Source: Streptomyces sp. LaPpAH-108 (lineage in GTDB: Bacteria; Actinomycetota; Actinomycetes; Streptomycetales; Streptomycetaceae). Taken from it: a DNA stretch of 64,000 nucleotides. Of this stretch, positions 23,823 through 33,418 are shown one piece after another. The position numbers and the translations under genes are program-made. The stretch lies in contig NZ_KB891987.1 of NCBI RefSeq assembly GCF_000373625.1, positions 1-64,000 of the forward strand, written 5' to 3'. Every line of letters starts with the position of its first letter. Within the stretch, counting starts at the first letter, position 1. The notes beneath the pieces are model-generated. The model was not told the origin of the DNA, did not search any database, and saw only the letters and a program-made list of their open reading frames with translations.

Positions 23823-25432
23823 TTCTTGCCGTGGAGCCGTTCCAGGCCCTCGCGATACGCCTTGTGCTCCTTTCCCTGGGTCGACGGATCACTCTGGTCG
23901 TAGTCCGCCGCGTGGGTGACATTCGTGTGCGAGAAGAACGCACTGAGCCATCGTTCGCATCGGGGACTTTTCTGGCAGGGCGCTCTTTCGGTGAAAAGAT
24001 CCTTGAGCCCGCTCGCATTTCCTGTCTGAAGAAGGGGATGGCCCATGGAGCGCTCGGAATGGAACCCGCCGCCGCTTTGTGCGACGAGGATCATTTCCCG
24101 GCCGCTTTGCGGATCTATGTACCGGCCGGCCGCGTAATTCTTGCCCTTGTAGTAGTCGTGTGCCTTGCGCGCCAGTTGGGTCGCCTGTGCCAGGTCACTC
24201 GTGGCGGCGTCGACCTTTCGCGACGTCACCTTGCCCTCGTGGCCCGAGGGGGTCTGCCATCGCTGCCGCTCGGACTCCGTTTTGGGCCGCCAGGCCGTGC
24301 CGCCCGGGGCGATGTTCGCGAGGTTGAGCCGGTCCTCGGCGTCGTGCCCGTGGGATCCCTTCGCCGGTATGGTGCCGTCCGGCATCAACCGGTCCACCGA
24401 ACCGTCCGCGTTCAGGATGTACATCCGGACGTTGCCGTGCTCGTCGCGGCCCTTGTGGGATTCGACCCCCCTCACCCGGTCCTCGACATCCAGGTCCGTC
24501 CCCTTGTGCAGGCGGGATGTCGCCTTGACGCGGTCCGGGATGGTGTCTCGGAGGTGTTTGCCGACCTTGACCATGGCTTTTTCGCAGCCGGTCAGGGCGC
24601 CGTGGAGCATGGCGTCGAAGGGCTGGGTGAAGGCGTCGCGGCCTTTGGTGCGGCCGAAGGCGCCCTTGGCGCGGCCCAGGGGGGAGATGCCGGCCAGGCG
24701 GAGTTCGCTGCCGTGGGTGGAGAGCCGGCCGGCGCCGTGCTCGAACTCCTCGTGGTCGATGAAGAGGTCGGCGGCGGAAAGGCCCCCGCCGCCTGCCGAG
24801 GCGAGCTTCATGCCGTGGTGGCCGTGGGCGCCGTCGCCGTCCGGTACCGGGGGGAGGGAGAAGGCGTCGTCGACCATGTTCAGGACGGCGTCCTCGATCA
24901 TCGCCTCCAGCTTGGCGTTGACCGGTTCGGTGACGCGGGCGATCAGTTCGTCGACGATCCGGTCGACGGCCTCGTCGATGAGGCGTTTGATCAGCTGCCG
25001 CATCGCCGTGACCTCGGCGGCGCCGATGAGGGCGGACAGGCCGCCCGTGACGACCGCGAGACCGGCCGTGACGCCCACCGAGGCCGCCATGACGGCGAGT
25101 TCGGCCTCGGCCTTGGTCTTCATCCCGAAGATGATGTCCGCGACGACGTCGCAGGCGTCGGCGAACAGCCGGGCCAGCTCAGGGATCTTGTCGAGGTGAC
25201 CGGCCTTGACCTGGTTCCAGTGTTTCTCCATCGAGTCGACGGCCCAGCCGTGCGACGAGGCCAGGATGCGCTCCACCGACTTGTGCGCGTCCGCGCCGTG
25301 CCCCTCGAACTTGTCGGCGAAGTCCCGCATGGCATCGGCCATTTCGCGGTAGTCGTCCTCGTCGACGTTCGGGAAGTTGATGCCGATGAAGTCCAGTACG
25401 TCGTCCAGCCAGCCAGGCAGCGTATAGCCCAT
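23819..25432 (-). CDS. polymorphic toxin: WXG100-like N-terminus and nucleic-acid deaminase C-terminus
   Basis: A 537-residue secreted-toxin candidate. Residues 1 to about 190 are helical and resemble the CpnT-like WXG100 leader domain (LPGWLDDVLDFIGINFPNVDE, then HGWAVDSMEKHWNQV), which directs type VII-type export. The middle is a linker. The C-terminal ~120 residues have the deaminase signature: HSE near residue 460 and PC-x5-C (PCQKSPRC) near 484-491, giving the zinc ligands and the catalytic Glu. It probably deaminates bases in nucleic acid of rival cells. DNA for the last ~130 residues is visibly less GC-rich. No secretion genes are in the window. The ATG at 25432 is chosen over the in-frame ATG at 25450. 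Confidence 0.82.
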   Translation of the reverse strand: MGYTLPGWLDDVLDFIGINFPNVDEDDYREMADAMRDFADKFEGHGADAHKSVERILASSHGWAVDSMEKHWNQVKAGHLDKIPELARLFADACDVVADIIFGMKTKAEAELAVMAASVGVTAGLAVVTGGLSALIGAAEVTAMRQLIKRLIDEAVDRIVDELIARVTEPVNAKLEAMIEDAVLNMVDDAFSLPPVPDGDGAHGHHGMKLASAGGGGLSAADLFIDHEEFEHGAGRLSTHGSELRLAGISPLGRAKGAFGRTKGRDAFTQPFDAMLHGALTGCEKAMVKVGKHLRDTIPDRVKATSRLHKGTDLDVEDRVRGVESHKGRDEHGNVRMYILNADGSVDRLMPDGTIPAKGSHGHDAEDRLNLANIAPGGTAWRPKTESERQRWQTPSGHEGKVTSRKVDAATSDLAQATQLARKAHDYYKGKNYAAGRYIDPQSGREMILVAQSGGGFHSERSMGHPLLQTGNASGLKDLFTERAPCQKSPRCERWLSAFFSHTNVTHAADYDQSDPSTQGKEHKAYREGLERLHGKK

Positions 25433-25547
25433 CCCCCGACGCCCCCTCATCCCCGTGATGCACCCTGCGGATACGAAAACCCTAGCGAATGACGGCAGTT
25501 GGGTCGCAAGGGTGTACGGGGTGTTCATGGCGGGGCTGTGACAACCC

Positions 25548-25567
25548 GCACGGTTCGATCACCGTGC
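25548..25567 (-). terminator. short hairpin after the P-loop/propeller gene
   Basis: GCACGGT and ACCGTGC form a perfect 7-bp stem with a six-base loop, about 35 bases after the stop of the ATP-binding protein and upstream of the toxin promoter region (possible -10 TAGGGT at 25484-25479, minus strand). No U run follows. Confidence 0.45.
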
Positions 25568-25600
25568 GCGCACAGGGAGTTCAGCGGCGACGCGGGAAGG

Positions 25601-27262
25601 TCAGCGGGGGCTCAGCGCGATCAGGGACTCGTCCGTGCCGATCACGAGCAGACCCGACGCGGTCACCGCCAACGCCCGTACCGCCAGGCCCGGATGGAAC
25701 GTGCGGGGCGGGGCGTCCGAGTCCGGCATGTGGTGTTCGACCTGGCCGTCGGCCCAGGCGACGGCCAGGACCGGGCCGTCCGGTGTCACTGCGGCGGCCA
25801 GTGCCGTCACCGGACAGGGGCGGGAGGCCAGAGGAGTGCCGAGCGGATCCGCCTGCGGACCCCAGGCCCGTACCCGGCCGTCCAGGCCGCCGCTGTAGAG
25901 GAGGGGGACCGCCGCACCACCGGCCTCCGGCGGGACCGGCGGGACCGGCAGGTCCAGCGCCGCCAGCGCGGTCACCGGCCCCTCGTGCAGGACGGCAGCG
26001 CGTTCGGCGTCGCCCGCCAGGAAACAGGCGTGCACCTGCCCGGTCGCGTCCCCCGTCGCCAGTACCGTCCCGGAAGCCGCCAGTGCCGTACCCGGGGACT
26101 CCTCGAGCCGGGCGTTCACCCGCTCCAGCGGCCCTTCCAGCGGCGCCGGGCCGTCGTCCAACAGCGCCTCCAGGCCCGTACGTTCGCGGACCGCGCCCGC
26201 GCGCAGGCGCAGGGTGCCCTCGGCGTCCAGGGCAAGGACCTCGCCCTCGGGGCCGACGGCGAGCGCCCGGGGCTGGCCGGAGGACTGCGGCAGGCGGCCG
26301 ACCGGGGCCGCGTCCGTCGCGTCGAGCAGGCGGACGGTGCCCTGGTGGTCGGCCACCAGGAGCCGCCCGTCCCGTACGGCCAGCGCGCGCGCCGGACCCG
26401 GCCACGGCGGGCGCACGTCGTCGCGCACCCGGTGCCAGACCACCCGCCACGCGGCACCGCTCGCCAGGGCCGCGAGGCTCTCCGGGTGGCGCGGGTCGGC
26501 CCCGTCGCCCAGGGCGGAGAGCAGGGTCAGGGCCCGCACGGAAGGATCGCGCGTGTCCGTCAGGGACAGGCCCGCGCGCAGCCATGCCTCCCGCAGGCCC
26601 CCGTGCGCCCCGCCGGAGAGTTCGAAGAGCCGCGTCACGTGCCACGGGTCGGCCGCGCAGATCGCCGCCGGGTCGGCCAAGTCGACTGCAGGCGGCGGGA
26701 CTTCGGCTTCGGCGGCCGACCGCTCCGGCGCCTGCCGTGCCGCCCACTCGGCGTACCGCCGTGGGTCCGTCCACTGGTCCTCGTCCAGACGCATCACCGC
26801 CGCGCCGGTGGTCCCGAGGCGCGCACCGGCTGCCGGGCGGGTTTCCACCACCAGGCGTATGTGGTCCAAGTCAAGGAGGGCCAGGGCGAGTTCGCTCATC
26901 GCCTCCGGGTCCTCCGCCGCGTGCAGATCCGGCAGGACCAGTACCGTACGCCGCCCGTCGGCGGCCAGCGTGGCCACCAGCTCGCCCGGCGTGCGGGCCG
27001 CCACCGACAGTTGCCGGGCCAGTGTCCAGGCCGCCGTCAGCGGGGACTGCCCGGCCAGCGGCGCGAAACCGTGCACGCGCCGTTCCGCCCGGGTGTCCGG
27101 GTGCGTCCCGTGGCCCACCAGCCAGGCCAGCAACGTCGATTTGCCGCACTGCGGACTGCCGGTGACCAGGCAGAGGCGAGGGGCGTCCGGGTCGGCCAGC
27201 CAGGACAGGAGGGCGGCGGCGGCCGGTTCGCGCCCTGCCTCGGGGCGGCTCCAGCGGGTCAT
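25601..27262 (-). CDS. P-loop ATPase with C-terminal beta-propeller
   Basis: A 553-residue protein. Walker A is GSPQCGKST at residues 35-43 and a Walker B-like VLVLPDLHAAED follows near 105, an organisation like STAND/AAA ATPases. From about residue 300 to the end there are repeated short beta units (ALAVRDGRLLVADHQGTVRL, YSGGLDGRVRAWG, VLAVAWADGQVE), a WD40-like propeller. It may sense or scaffold a partner in an ATP-dependent way. It follows the SUKH-4/deaminase fusion gene by 26 bp with GGAGGAG before the ATG, so the two are likely one operon and work together. Specific role unknown. Confidence 0.72.
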   Translation of the reverse strand: MTRWSRPEAGREPAAAALLSWLADPDAPRLCLVTGSPQCGKSTLLAWLVGHGTHPDTRAERRVHGFAPLAGQSPLTAAWTLARQLSVAARTPGELVATLAADGRRTVLVLPDLHAAEDPEAMSELALALLDLDHIRLVVETRPAAGARLGTTGAAVMRLDEDQWTDPRRYAEWAARQAPERSAAEAEVPPPAVDLADPAAICAADPWHVTRLFELSGGAHGGLREAWLRAGLSLTDTRDPSVRALTLLSALGDGADPRHPESLAALASGAAWRVVWHRVRDDVRPPWPGPARALAVRDGRLLVADHQGTVRLLDATDAAPVGRLPQSSGQPRALAVGPEGEVLALDAEGTLRLRAGAVRERTGLEALLDDGPAPLEGPLERVNARLEESPGTALAASGTVLATGDATGQVHACFLAGDAERAAVLHEGPVTALAALDLPVPPVPPEAGGAAVPLLYSGGLDGRVRAWGPQADPLGTPLASRPCPVTALAAAVTPDGPVLAVAWADGQVEHHMPDSDAPPRTFHPGLAVRALAVTASGLLVIGTDESLIALSPR

Positions 27263-27288
27263 CGTCCGGTTCTCCTCCGCTGCGCCGG

Positions 27289-28164
27289 TCAGCCGCGTCC
27301 CGCCTGTTCCGCCGCGTACGTGATCAGTTCCTTGAGGCCGTCCTCGCGGGACTCCGCCGTGTCGCCGTAGTCGAAGCTGTGCGTGAACTCGGCCTGGGGG
27401 AAGGTCGCCTGGAGCCAGACGGCACAGTAGTGGCCCGGCATCATGCAGGGTGCCAACTCGCAGTAGACGCGCCGGACCCGCTCCGGGGCGACGCCCTGGG
27501 CGTGCAGCTGGCGCCAGACCAGTTCCTCGGGGTGGGGCAGCCCCGGGCCGGTCGAGTCGGTGGCGATCTGCCGGGCGCCCGACGCGTCGACGTACTCGAA
27601 GGCGGCGGAGAAGGGGAAGTTGAGGGTGTGGCGCACGTCGTCCAGGACCTTCGGCCACCAGCTCTCGCGCTCCGCGAAGGCGTCGGGGTCGATCTGCCGC
27701 AGCTCGGCGTTGAGTTCGCGGAACGCGGCGGCGGCCACGGGAAGACTGGCCGAGGCGGCGATCACCGGGAGCCTGCGGTCCAGCGCGGCGAGAGAGGCGT
27801 CGAACTCCGGGATGCCGGAGCTGACGAACATGTCGTCCTCACCGAGTCCGAGGAACACCGCCTGCACCGCGCCGTCCGGCCGTACGCACAGATGCGCCAG
27901 CGGGTCCGTGCCGATCCGCAGCCAGTCCTCCTGCCCCGCGGGCGCGCGCAGCCCCTGGTGCCCGGCGAACATCCCCAGGGTCAGCCCGTCGGTGTCGCCC
28001 GCCGCCGTGAAGTACGGCGTCACGTGCAGCGGAACACCGGTGTCCGTCAGCGCCCGGCGGGCCGCCTCCGGCAGCCGTATGCCGTACGAACCGGGAATCT
28101 GGAACCGGCGCATCCCGTCCGGGCCGAAGTGGTCCGTGGACGGGTCGGGCACGCGCTCGGGCAT
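27289..28164 (-). CDS. SUKH-4 domain fused to a deaminase-like domain
   Basis: A 291-residue protein. Residues 1 to about 170 follow the SUKH-4 pattern (DHFGPDGMRRFQIPGSYGIR, GVPLHVTPYFTA, AVQAVFLGLGEDD). Residues about 175-291 carry deaminase-fold marks: H211-P-E213 and P239-C240...C247 (PCMMPGHYC), the spacing of zinc ligands in nucleic-acid deaminases. An immunity-like domain fused to a toxin-like domain is unusual. It may be a self-inhibited effector or an intracellular sensor. GAGAGG precedes the ATG. It is the first gene of an operon with the P-loop/propeller protein. Confidence 0.7.
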   Translation of the reverse strand: MPERVPDPSTDHFGPDGMRRFQIPGSYGIRLPEAARRALTDTGVPLHVTPYFTAAGDTDGLTLGMFAGHQGLRAPAGQEDWLRIGTDPLAHLCVRPDGAVQAVFLGLGEDDMFVSSGIPEFDASLAALDRRLPVIAASASLPVAAAAFRELNAELRQIDPDAFAERESWWPKVLDDVRHTLNFPFSAAFEYVDASGARQIATDSTGPGLPHPEELVWRQLHAQGVAPERVRRVYCELAPCMMPGHYCAVWLQATFPQAEFTHSFDYGDTAESREDGLKELITYAAEQAGRG

Positions 28165-28223
28165 CGGGCACCTCTCGGTCGGTGGGGAGCGTCGACTCCC
28201 CACCGACCTTAAGGGGTCGGGCG

Positions 28224-30005
28224 TCAGAGCTTCTCGGGCGTCCGGATGCCGAGGAGGGCCATGCCCTGGTGGAGGGTGCGGGCCGTCACGTCGCACAGGA
28301 AGAGGCGGTTCTCCACCTGGGCGGGCGTCTCGGCCTTCAGGACCGGGCACTTGTCGTAGAAGGAGGTGTACAGCGAGGCCAGCTGGTACAGGTACGCGGC
28401 CAGCTTGTGCGGGGAGTACTCCGCGGCAGCCTCCGCGACGACCTCGCCGAAGGAGTCCGCGTGCAGGCCCAACGCCCGCTCCGCCGCAGTCAGTTCCAGC
28501 TCGGGGTGGGCCACGGGGCGCACCCCGCCCGCCTTGCGCAGGATGGACTGGATACGGGCGTACGCGTACTGGAGGTAGACGGAGGTGTCGCCGTTGAGCG
28601 AGACCATCTGGTCCAGGTCGAACTTGTAGTCCCGGTTGGCCGAGGTCGACAGGTCGGCGTACTTCACCGCGCCGATGCCCACCTGGGCACCGCGCTCGGC
28701 GATCTCCTCCTCGGAGAGGTCCTGCGCCTTCTCGCGCACGACCGCCGACGCCCGGTCCACCGCCTCGTCCAGCAGATCCACCAGCCGCACCGTCTCGCCC
28801 TCACGCGTCTTGAACGGCTTGCCGTCCTTGCCGAGGACCGTGCCGAAGGCGAGCTGGACGGCGTGGACGTCGTCGTCGAGCCAGCCGATGCGGCGGGCGG
28901 TCTCGAAGACCATCTTGAAGTGCAGGGCCTGGCGGGCGTCCACCACGTAGAGGAGGGTGTTCGCCTTCAGGTGGAAGACACGGTCGCGGATCGCGGAGAG
29001 GTCGGTGGCCGCGTAGCCGTAGCCGCCGTCGGACTTCTGGACGATCAGCGGGACCGGCTGGCCGTCGGGGCCCTTGACGTCGTCGAAGAAGACGCAGAGC
29101 GCGCCCTCGGAGCGGACCGCGACACCGGACTCCTCCAGGAGGCGGCAGGTCTCGGCCAGCATGTCGTTGTAGCCGGACTCGCCGACCACGTCCTCGTCGC
29201 GGATCTCCATGTCCAGCTTGTCGAAGACGGAGTAGAAGTAGATCTTCGACTCGTCGACGAACCGCTGCCACATGGCCAGCGTCGCGGGGTCGCCCGCCTG
29301 GAGGTCGACCACCCGGCGGCGGGCCCGCGTCTTGAACTCCTCGTCGGAGTCGAAGAGCACCCGGGCCGCCTTGTAGAGGCGGTTCAGGTTGGACATGGCC
29401 TCCTCGCCGGACGCCTCGGTGACCTCGGAGTCCGCGGACTCCTTGTGGTCCAGCTCGTGCGGGTGCTCCTCCAGGTACTGGATGAGCATGCCGAACTGGG
29501 TGCCCCAGTCGCCGATGTGGTGGCGGCGGACCACCTTCTCGCCGGTGAACTCCAGGAGCCGTACGGCCGCGTCGCCGATGACCGCCGAGCGCAGATGGCC
29601 GACGTGCATCTCCTTGGCCACGTTCGGCTGGGCGTAGTCGACCACCGTGGTGCCCGGGTGCGCGGCGAGCGGGACGCCGAGGCGGCCCGTGTCGTCCGCG
29701 TACCGCGCGGCCAGGTTCTTCGTGATCGCGCCGTCCGCCACGGTGATGTTGAGGAAGCCGGGGCCCGAGACCTCGACGTCCGCGATCACGTCACCCGTGG
29801 CGACCCGGGAGACGACCTCGGTCGCCAGCTCGCGCGGGTTCGCCTTGGCCTTCTTGGCGAGCGCCAGGATCCCGTTGGCCTGGTAGTCGGCCCGGTCGCT
29901 TCGTCGCAGCAGCGGGTCGACGCCGTCGGCCTCCGGGAGGGAGGAAGCGAGGGCGTTCGCGAGGCGCTGGTTGACGAGATCGGTGAGCGACGTGACCGAG
30001 GCCAT
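28224..30005 (-). CDS. argS: arginyl-tRNA synthetase
   Basis: A 593-residue class I synthetase. The N-terminal arginyl tRNA-binding domain is followed by [18 protein letters not shown] with the HVGH signature, then GDWGTQFG, and the C-terminal DALR anticodon domain ends [11 protein letters not shown]. It charges tRNA-Arg. The KMSKS loop is degenerate, as in many ArgRS. It diverges from lysS across 260 bp that contain a Streptomyces-type intergenic repeat. Confidence 0.97.
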   Translation of the reverse strand: MASVTSLTDLVNQRLANALASSLPEADGVDPLLRRSDRADYQANGILALAKKAKANPRELATEVVSRVATGDVIADVEVSGPGFLNITVADGAITKNLAARYADDTGRLGVPLAAHPGTTVVDYAQPNVAKEMHVGHLRSAVIGDAAVRLLEFTGEKVVRRHHIGDWGTQFGMLIQYLEEHPHELDHKESADSEVTEASGEEAMSNLNRLYKAARVLFDSDEEFKTRARRRVVDLQAGDPATLAMWQRFVDESKIYFYSVFDKLDMEIRDEDVVGESGYNDMLAETCRLLEESGVAVRSEGALCVFFDDVKGPDGQPVPLIVQKSDGGYGYAATDLSAIRDRVFHLKANTLLYVVDARQALHFKMVFETARRIGWLDDDVHAVQLAFGTVLGKDGKPFKTREGETVRLVDLLDEAVDRASAVVREKAQDLSEEEIAERGAQVGIGAVKYADLSTSANRDYKFDLDQMVSLNGDTSVYLQYAYARIQSILRKAGGVRPVAHPELELTAAERALGLHADSFGEVVAEAAAEYSPHKLAAYLYQLASLYTSFYDKCPVLKAETPAQVENRLFLCDVTARTLHQGMALLGIRTPEKL

Positions 30006-30118
30006 AAGGGTGGGTGCCGTTCTCCTCGTGGATGACTGGATGCGGCCAGTATCCCATGGGGGGTAAAGCGGTTTTTGCGGAGCGCTCGGGGCGCGCGGTG
30101 GCCGGGCGAGGCGCGGGT

Positions 30119-30181
30119 CGTGGGTGGCTGGTCGCGCGGTTCCCCGCGCCCCTGAACAGGCGGCTGCGCCGCCTGTGGGGC
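30119..30181. repeat. GC-rich intergenic repeat with two hairpins
   Basis: The stretch GTGGGTGGCTGGTCGCGCGG followed by TTCCCCGCGCCCCTGAACAGG resembles a dispersed intergenic element that I recall in many copies in Streptomyces genomes. It contains the perfect 8-bp stem CAGGCGGC/GCCGCCTG (30157-30164, 30168-30175). It lies between argS and lysS. Only one copy is in this window, so repetition is from memory, not shown here. Confidence 0.45.
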
Positions 30182-30265
30182 ACAGAAGGGGGAAAGGGGT
30201 TTCCGTGGTTGCCACCGGAGCTGGGAGAATGGAGCGGTCACTCACAGAACTCAGAAAAAGAGGAC

Positions 30266-32008
30266 GTGCCGATCGTGGCTCAGAGCAGCGAGACCACCGA
30301 CTGGGTCTCCCGTTTCGCGGATGACGTCATCGAGGAGTCGGAGCGTCGGGCTCCCGGCAAACCGGTCGTCGTCGCCTCCGGGCTCTCCCCGTCCGGCCCG
30401 ATCCACCTGGGCAACCTGCGCGAGGTCATGACCCCGCACCTGGTCGCGGACGAGATCCGGCGCCGCGGGTACCAGGTCCGCCATCTGATCTCCTGGGACG
30501 ACTACGACCGCTACCGCAAGGTCCCGGCCGGGATCGCGGGCGTCGACGAGACCTGGGCCGAGCACATCGGCAAGCCGCTGACCTCGGTCCCGGCGCCCAA
30601 GGGCTCCGCGTTCCCGAACTGGGCCGAGCACTTCAAGGCCGCCATGACCGACGCGCTCGCCGAGCTGGGCGTGGAGTTCGACGGGATCAGCCAGACCGCG
30701 CAGTACACCTCGGGCGTCTACCGCGAGCAGATCCTGCACGCGATGAGGCACCGCGGCGACATCGACGCGATCCTCGCGCAGTACCGCACCAAGAAGGCCC
30801 CGGGCAAGAAGCCGCAGCAGAAGGCGGTCGACGAGGCCGAGCTGGAGGCCGAGGAGGGTTCCGGCGCCGCCGCCGAGGACGACGGCAGCTCCGGCTCCGC
30901 CGGGTACTTCCCGTACAAGCCGTACTGCGGCGAGTGCGGCAAGGACCTCACCACCGTCACCTCCTACGACGACGACACCACCGAGCTGTCGTACACCTGC
31001 ACCGCGTGCGGCTTCGGCGAGACGGTCCGGCTCAGCGAGTTCAACCGGGGCAAGCTGGTCTGGAAGGTCGACTGGCCGATGCGCTGGGCCTACGAGGGCG
31101 TGATCTTCGAGCCCTCCGGTGTCGACCACTCCTCGCCGGGCTCCTCCTTCCAGGTCGGCGGCCAGATCGTCGGCATCTTCGACGGCAAGCAGCCCATCGG
31201 CCCGATGTACGCGTTCGTCGGCATCTCCGGCATGGCCAAGATGTCGTCCTCGCGCGGTGGCGTGCCCACCCCGGGCGACGCGCTGAAGATCATGGAGCCG
31301 CAGCTGCTGCGCTGGCTGTACGCCCGCCGCCGCCCCAACCAGTCCTTCAAGATCGCCTTCGACCAGGAGATCCAGCGGCTCTACGACGAGTGGGACAAGC
31401 TGGCGGGCAAGGTCGCCGACGGCTCCGCGCTCCCCGGTGACGTCGCCGCCTACACCCGCGCCGTCGGCACCGCCGCCGGTGAGCTGCCGAGGACCCCGCG
31501 CCCGCTGCCGTACCGCACGCTGGCCTCGGTCGCGGACATCACCGCGGGCCATCAGGACCAGGCGCTGCGCATCCTGTCCGACCTGGACCCGGCGAACCCG
31601 ATCACGGACCTCGCCGACGCCCGCCCCCGGTACGACAAGGCGGAGGCGTGGATCAACACCTACGTCCCCGCCGACCAGCGCACCATCGTCCGCGAGGAGC
31701 CGGACGCCGAGCTGCTGAAGTCGCTGGACGAGGAGGGGCGTGAATCGCTGCGCCTCCTTGCCGACGGCCTCGCGGACAACTGGTCCCTGGACGGCCTGAC
31801 CCACCTGGTCTACGGCGTCCCGAAGGTGCGCGCGGGCTTCTCCGCCGACGCCACCGCCAAGGAGCTGCCGCCGGAGATCAAGACGGCCCAGCGGACCTTC
31901 TTCGCCCTGCTGTACCACCTGCTGGTCGGCCGCGACACCGGCCCGCGTCTGCCCACCCTGCTGCTGGCGGTGGGGCAGGAGCGGGTACGGGCCCTGCTCG
32001 GGGAGTAG
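30266..32008 (+). CDS. lysS: lysyl-tRNA synthetase, class I
   Basis: A 580-residue archaeal-type class I lysyl-tRNA synthetase. [20 protein letters not shown] holds the HLGN version of the HIGH motif, MAKMSSSRG is the KMSKS loop, and a zinc-binding C-x2-C...C-x2-C pair (CGECG, CTACG) lies near residues 225-255. It attaches lysine to tRNA-Lys. The GTG at 30266 is chosen by similarity to the usual Streptomyces N-terminus; an in-frame GTG at 30275 is better spaced from AGAGG and is equally possible. Confidence 0.94.
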   Translation: MPIVAQSSETTDWVSRFADDVIEESERRAPGKPVVVASGLSPSGPIHLGNLREVMTPHLVADEIRRRGYQVRHLISWDDYDRYRKVPAGIAGVDETWAEHIGKPLTSVPAPKGSAFPNWAEHFKAAMTDALAELGVEFDGISQTAQYTSGVYREQILHAMRHRGDIDAILAQYRTKKAPGKKPQQKAVDEAELEAEEGSGAAAEDDGSSGSAGYFPYKPYCGECGKDLTTVTSYDDDTTELSYTCTACGFGETVRLSEFNRGKLVWKVDWPMRWAYEGVIFEPSGVDHSSPGSSFQVGGQIVGIFDGKQPIGPMYAFVGISGMAKMSSSRGGVPTPGDALKIMEPQLLRWLYARRRPNQSFKIAFDQEIQRLYDEWDKLAGKVADGSALPGDVAAYTRAVGTAAGELPRTPRPLPYRTLASVADITAGHQDQALRILSDLDPANPITDLADARPRYDKAEAWINTYVPADQRTIVREEPDAELLKSLDEEGRESLRLLADGLADNWSLDGLTHLVYGVPKVRAGFSADATAKELPPEIKTAQRTFFALLYHLLVGRDTGPRLPTLLLAVGQERVRALLGE

Positions 32009-32020
32009 GCCGCACGGTGA

Positions 32021-32065
32021 CGTGAGAGGGGGCGCCCGGTGTGACACCGGGCGCCCCCTCTCACG
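32021..32065. terminator. bidirectional terminator between lysS and DUF2637 gene
   Basis: Two perfectly complementary 22-base arms (32021-32042 and 32044-32065, core GAGAGGGGGCGCCCGGTGT) surround a single base. It separates two convergent genes and should stop transcription from both sides. Confidence 0.92.
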
Positions 32066-32080
32066 TACACGGATCGCGTG

Positions 32081-33346
32081 TCAGGCGATGTGGTCCTCTT
32101 CCATCTGCTTCAAGTGACGCTGCTGGAAGCGCTCGGCCAGCACCTTCGCGTCATTGGGGTCGATGGTCAGACCGAACGTGGCCTGTATGTCGTCGGCCAG
32201 CATCGGGCCCGTCGGGTAACTGCCGTCTATCGACTGCCGGAAGACCTGGTACAGGTCCTCCTCGTCCGGCTCCGGGAGGCCGCCGCCCTCGCCCAGCTCA
32301 CGGGTGCGGTTCGGGCCGACCGGGATCGGGAAGCTGCCCGTCTCCTCCGGGGAGGGCTGCTGGAACTGCTCGGGCGGCTGCTCCTCGTACCAGTCCTCGT
32401 ACTGCTCGTCGGGCACGTACTGCGGGTCCGGGACCGGCTCGAAGGACGGGTCGTAGCCGCCCTGGTACTCGATGTCGGCCGGTGCCTTCCCCTGGAACCA
32501 GGGGCTCTGCTCGTCGCCCTCGGGGCCCATGGGGGCGCCCTGCTGCGGGAACTGGCCGGCGGACGGCTGCTGCGGGAGCGGCGGCTGCTCGGGTACCGGT
32601 GCCGCCTGGAGTTCGACGCGCTGGGGCAGTACCGGAACCGGCGGAGCCACCACCGCCTCGATGCCCGCCGCCGCCAGGCCCGCCGGGGCGGTCTCCGCGA
32701 GCGGGACGCCGTAGCGCGCCAGGCGCAGCGGCATCAGGGACTCCACGGGTGCCTTGCGGCGCCAGGCGCGGCCGAAGCGGGAGCGCAGCCGGGCCTGGTA
32801 GACGAGACGTTCCTGCTCCAGCTTGATGACCTGCTCGTAGGAGCGCAGCTCCCACAGCTTCATCCGCCGCCACAGCAGGAAGGTCGGCACCGGGGAGAGC
32901 AGCCAGCGCGTGATGCGCACGCCCTCCATGTGCTTGTCCGCCGTGATGTCCGCGATCCGGCCGACCGCGTGCCGGGCCGCCTCCACGGAGACCACGAACA
33001 GGATCGGGATGACCGCGTGCATCCCGACGCCCAGCGGGTCCGGCCACGCCGCCGCGCCGTTGAAGGCGATGGTGGCCGCCGTGAGCAGCCAGGCCGTCTG
33101 GCGCAGCATCGGGAAGGGGATGCGCATCCAGGTCAGCAGCAGGTCGAGCGCGAGCAGCACACAGATGCCCGCGTCGATGCCGACCGGGAACACATAGGAG
33201 AAGTTCCCGAAGCCCTTCTTGAGGGCCAGTGCGCGGACGGCCGCGTACGAACCGGCGAAGCCGATACCGGCGATGATCAAGGCGCCGGCCACGACCACGC
33301 CGATGAGTACGCGGTGCATCCGAGTCAGCTGAAGTGGCGCGGCCAC
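32081..33346 (-). CDS. DUF2637 (Spd-like) membrane protein
   Basis: A 421-residue protein. Residues about 8-165 form the DUF2637 domain with four membrane helices and a basic exit (DKHMEGVRITRWLL). The rest is a long cytoplasmic Pro/Gln/Glu-rich tail with a final globular segment (LADDIQATFGLTIDPNDAKVL). DUF2637 proteins occur on Streptomyces plasmids as spread proteins and in chromosomes with unknown function. The GTG at 33346 has GGGAGGGGAG five bases upstream. It lies convergent to lysS. Confidence 0.85.
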   Translation of the reverse strand: MAAPLQLTRMHRVLIGVVVAGALIIAGIGFAGSYAAVRALALKKGFGNFSYVFPVGIDAGICVLLALDLLLTWMRIPFPMLRQTAWLLTAATIAFNGAAAWPDPLGVGMHAVIPILFVVSVEAARHAVGRIADITADKHMEGVRITRWLLSPVPTFLLWRRMKLWELRSYEQVIKLEQERLVYQARLRSRFGRAWRRKAPVESLMPLRLARYGVPLAETAPAGLAAAGIEAVVAPPVPVLPQRVELQAAPVPEQPPLPQQPSAGQFPQQGAPMGPEGDEQSPWFQGKAPADIEYQGGYDPSFEPVPDPQYVPDEQYEDWYEEQPPEQFQQPSPEETGSFPIPVGPNRTRELGEGGGLPEPDEEDLYQVFRQSIDGSYPTGPMLADDIQATFGLTIDPNDAKVLAERFQQRHLKQMEEDHIA

Positions 33347-33418
33347 TCGTACTCCCCTCCCGTTACGTGTTGTTGCGCGCAACAGGGTGGCACACGTGTA
33401 CGCCGAACGTGGTGCCGG

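Noticed and set aside
28182..30035. 617-codon plus-strand open frame
   Set aside because: Exact antisense of argS, which has unmistakable class I synthetase motifs.
30251..32047. 598-codon minus-strand open frame
   Set aside because: Antisense of lysS; no recognisable motif.
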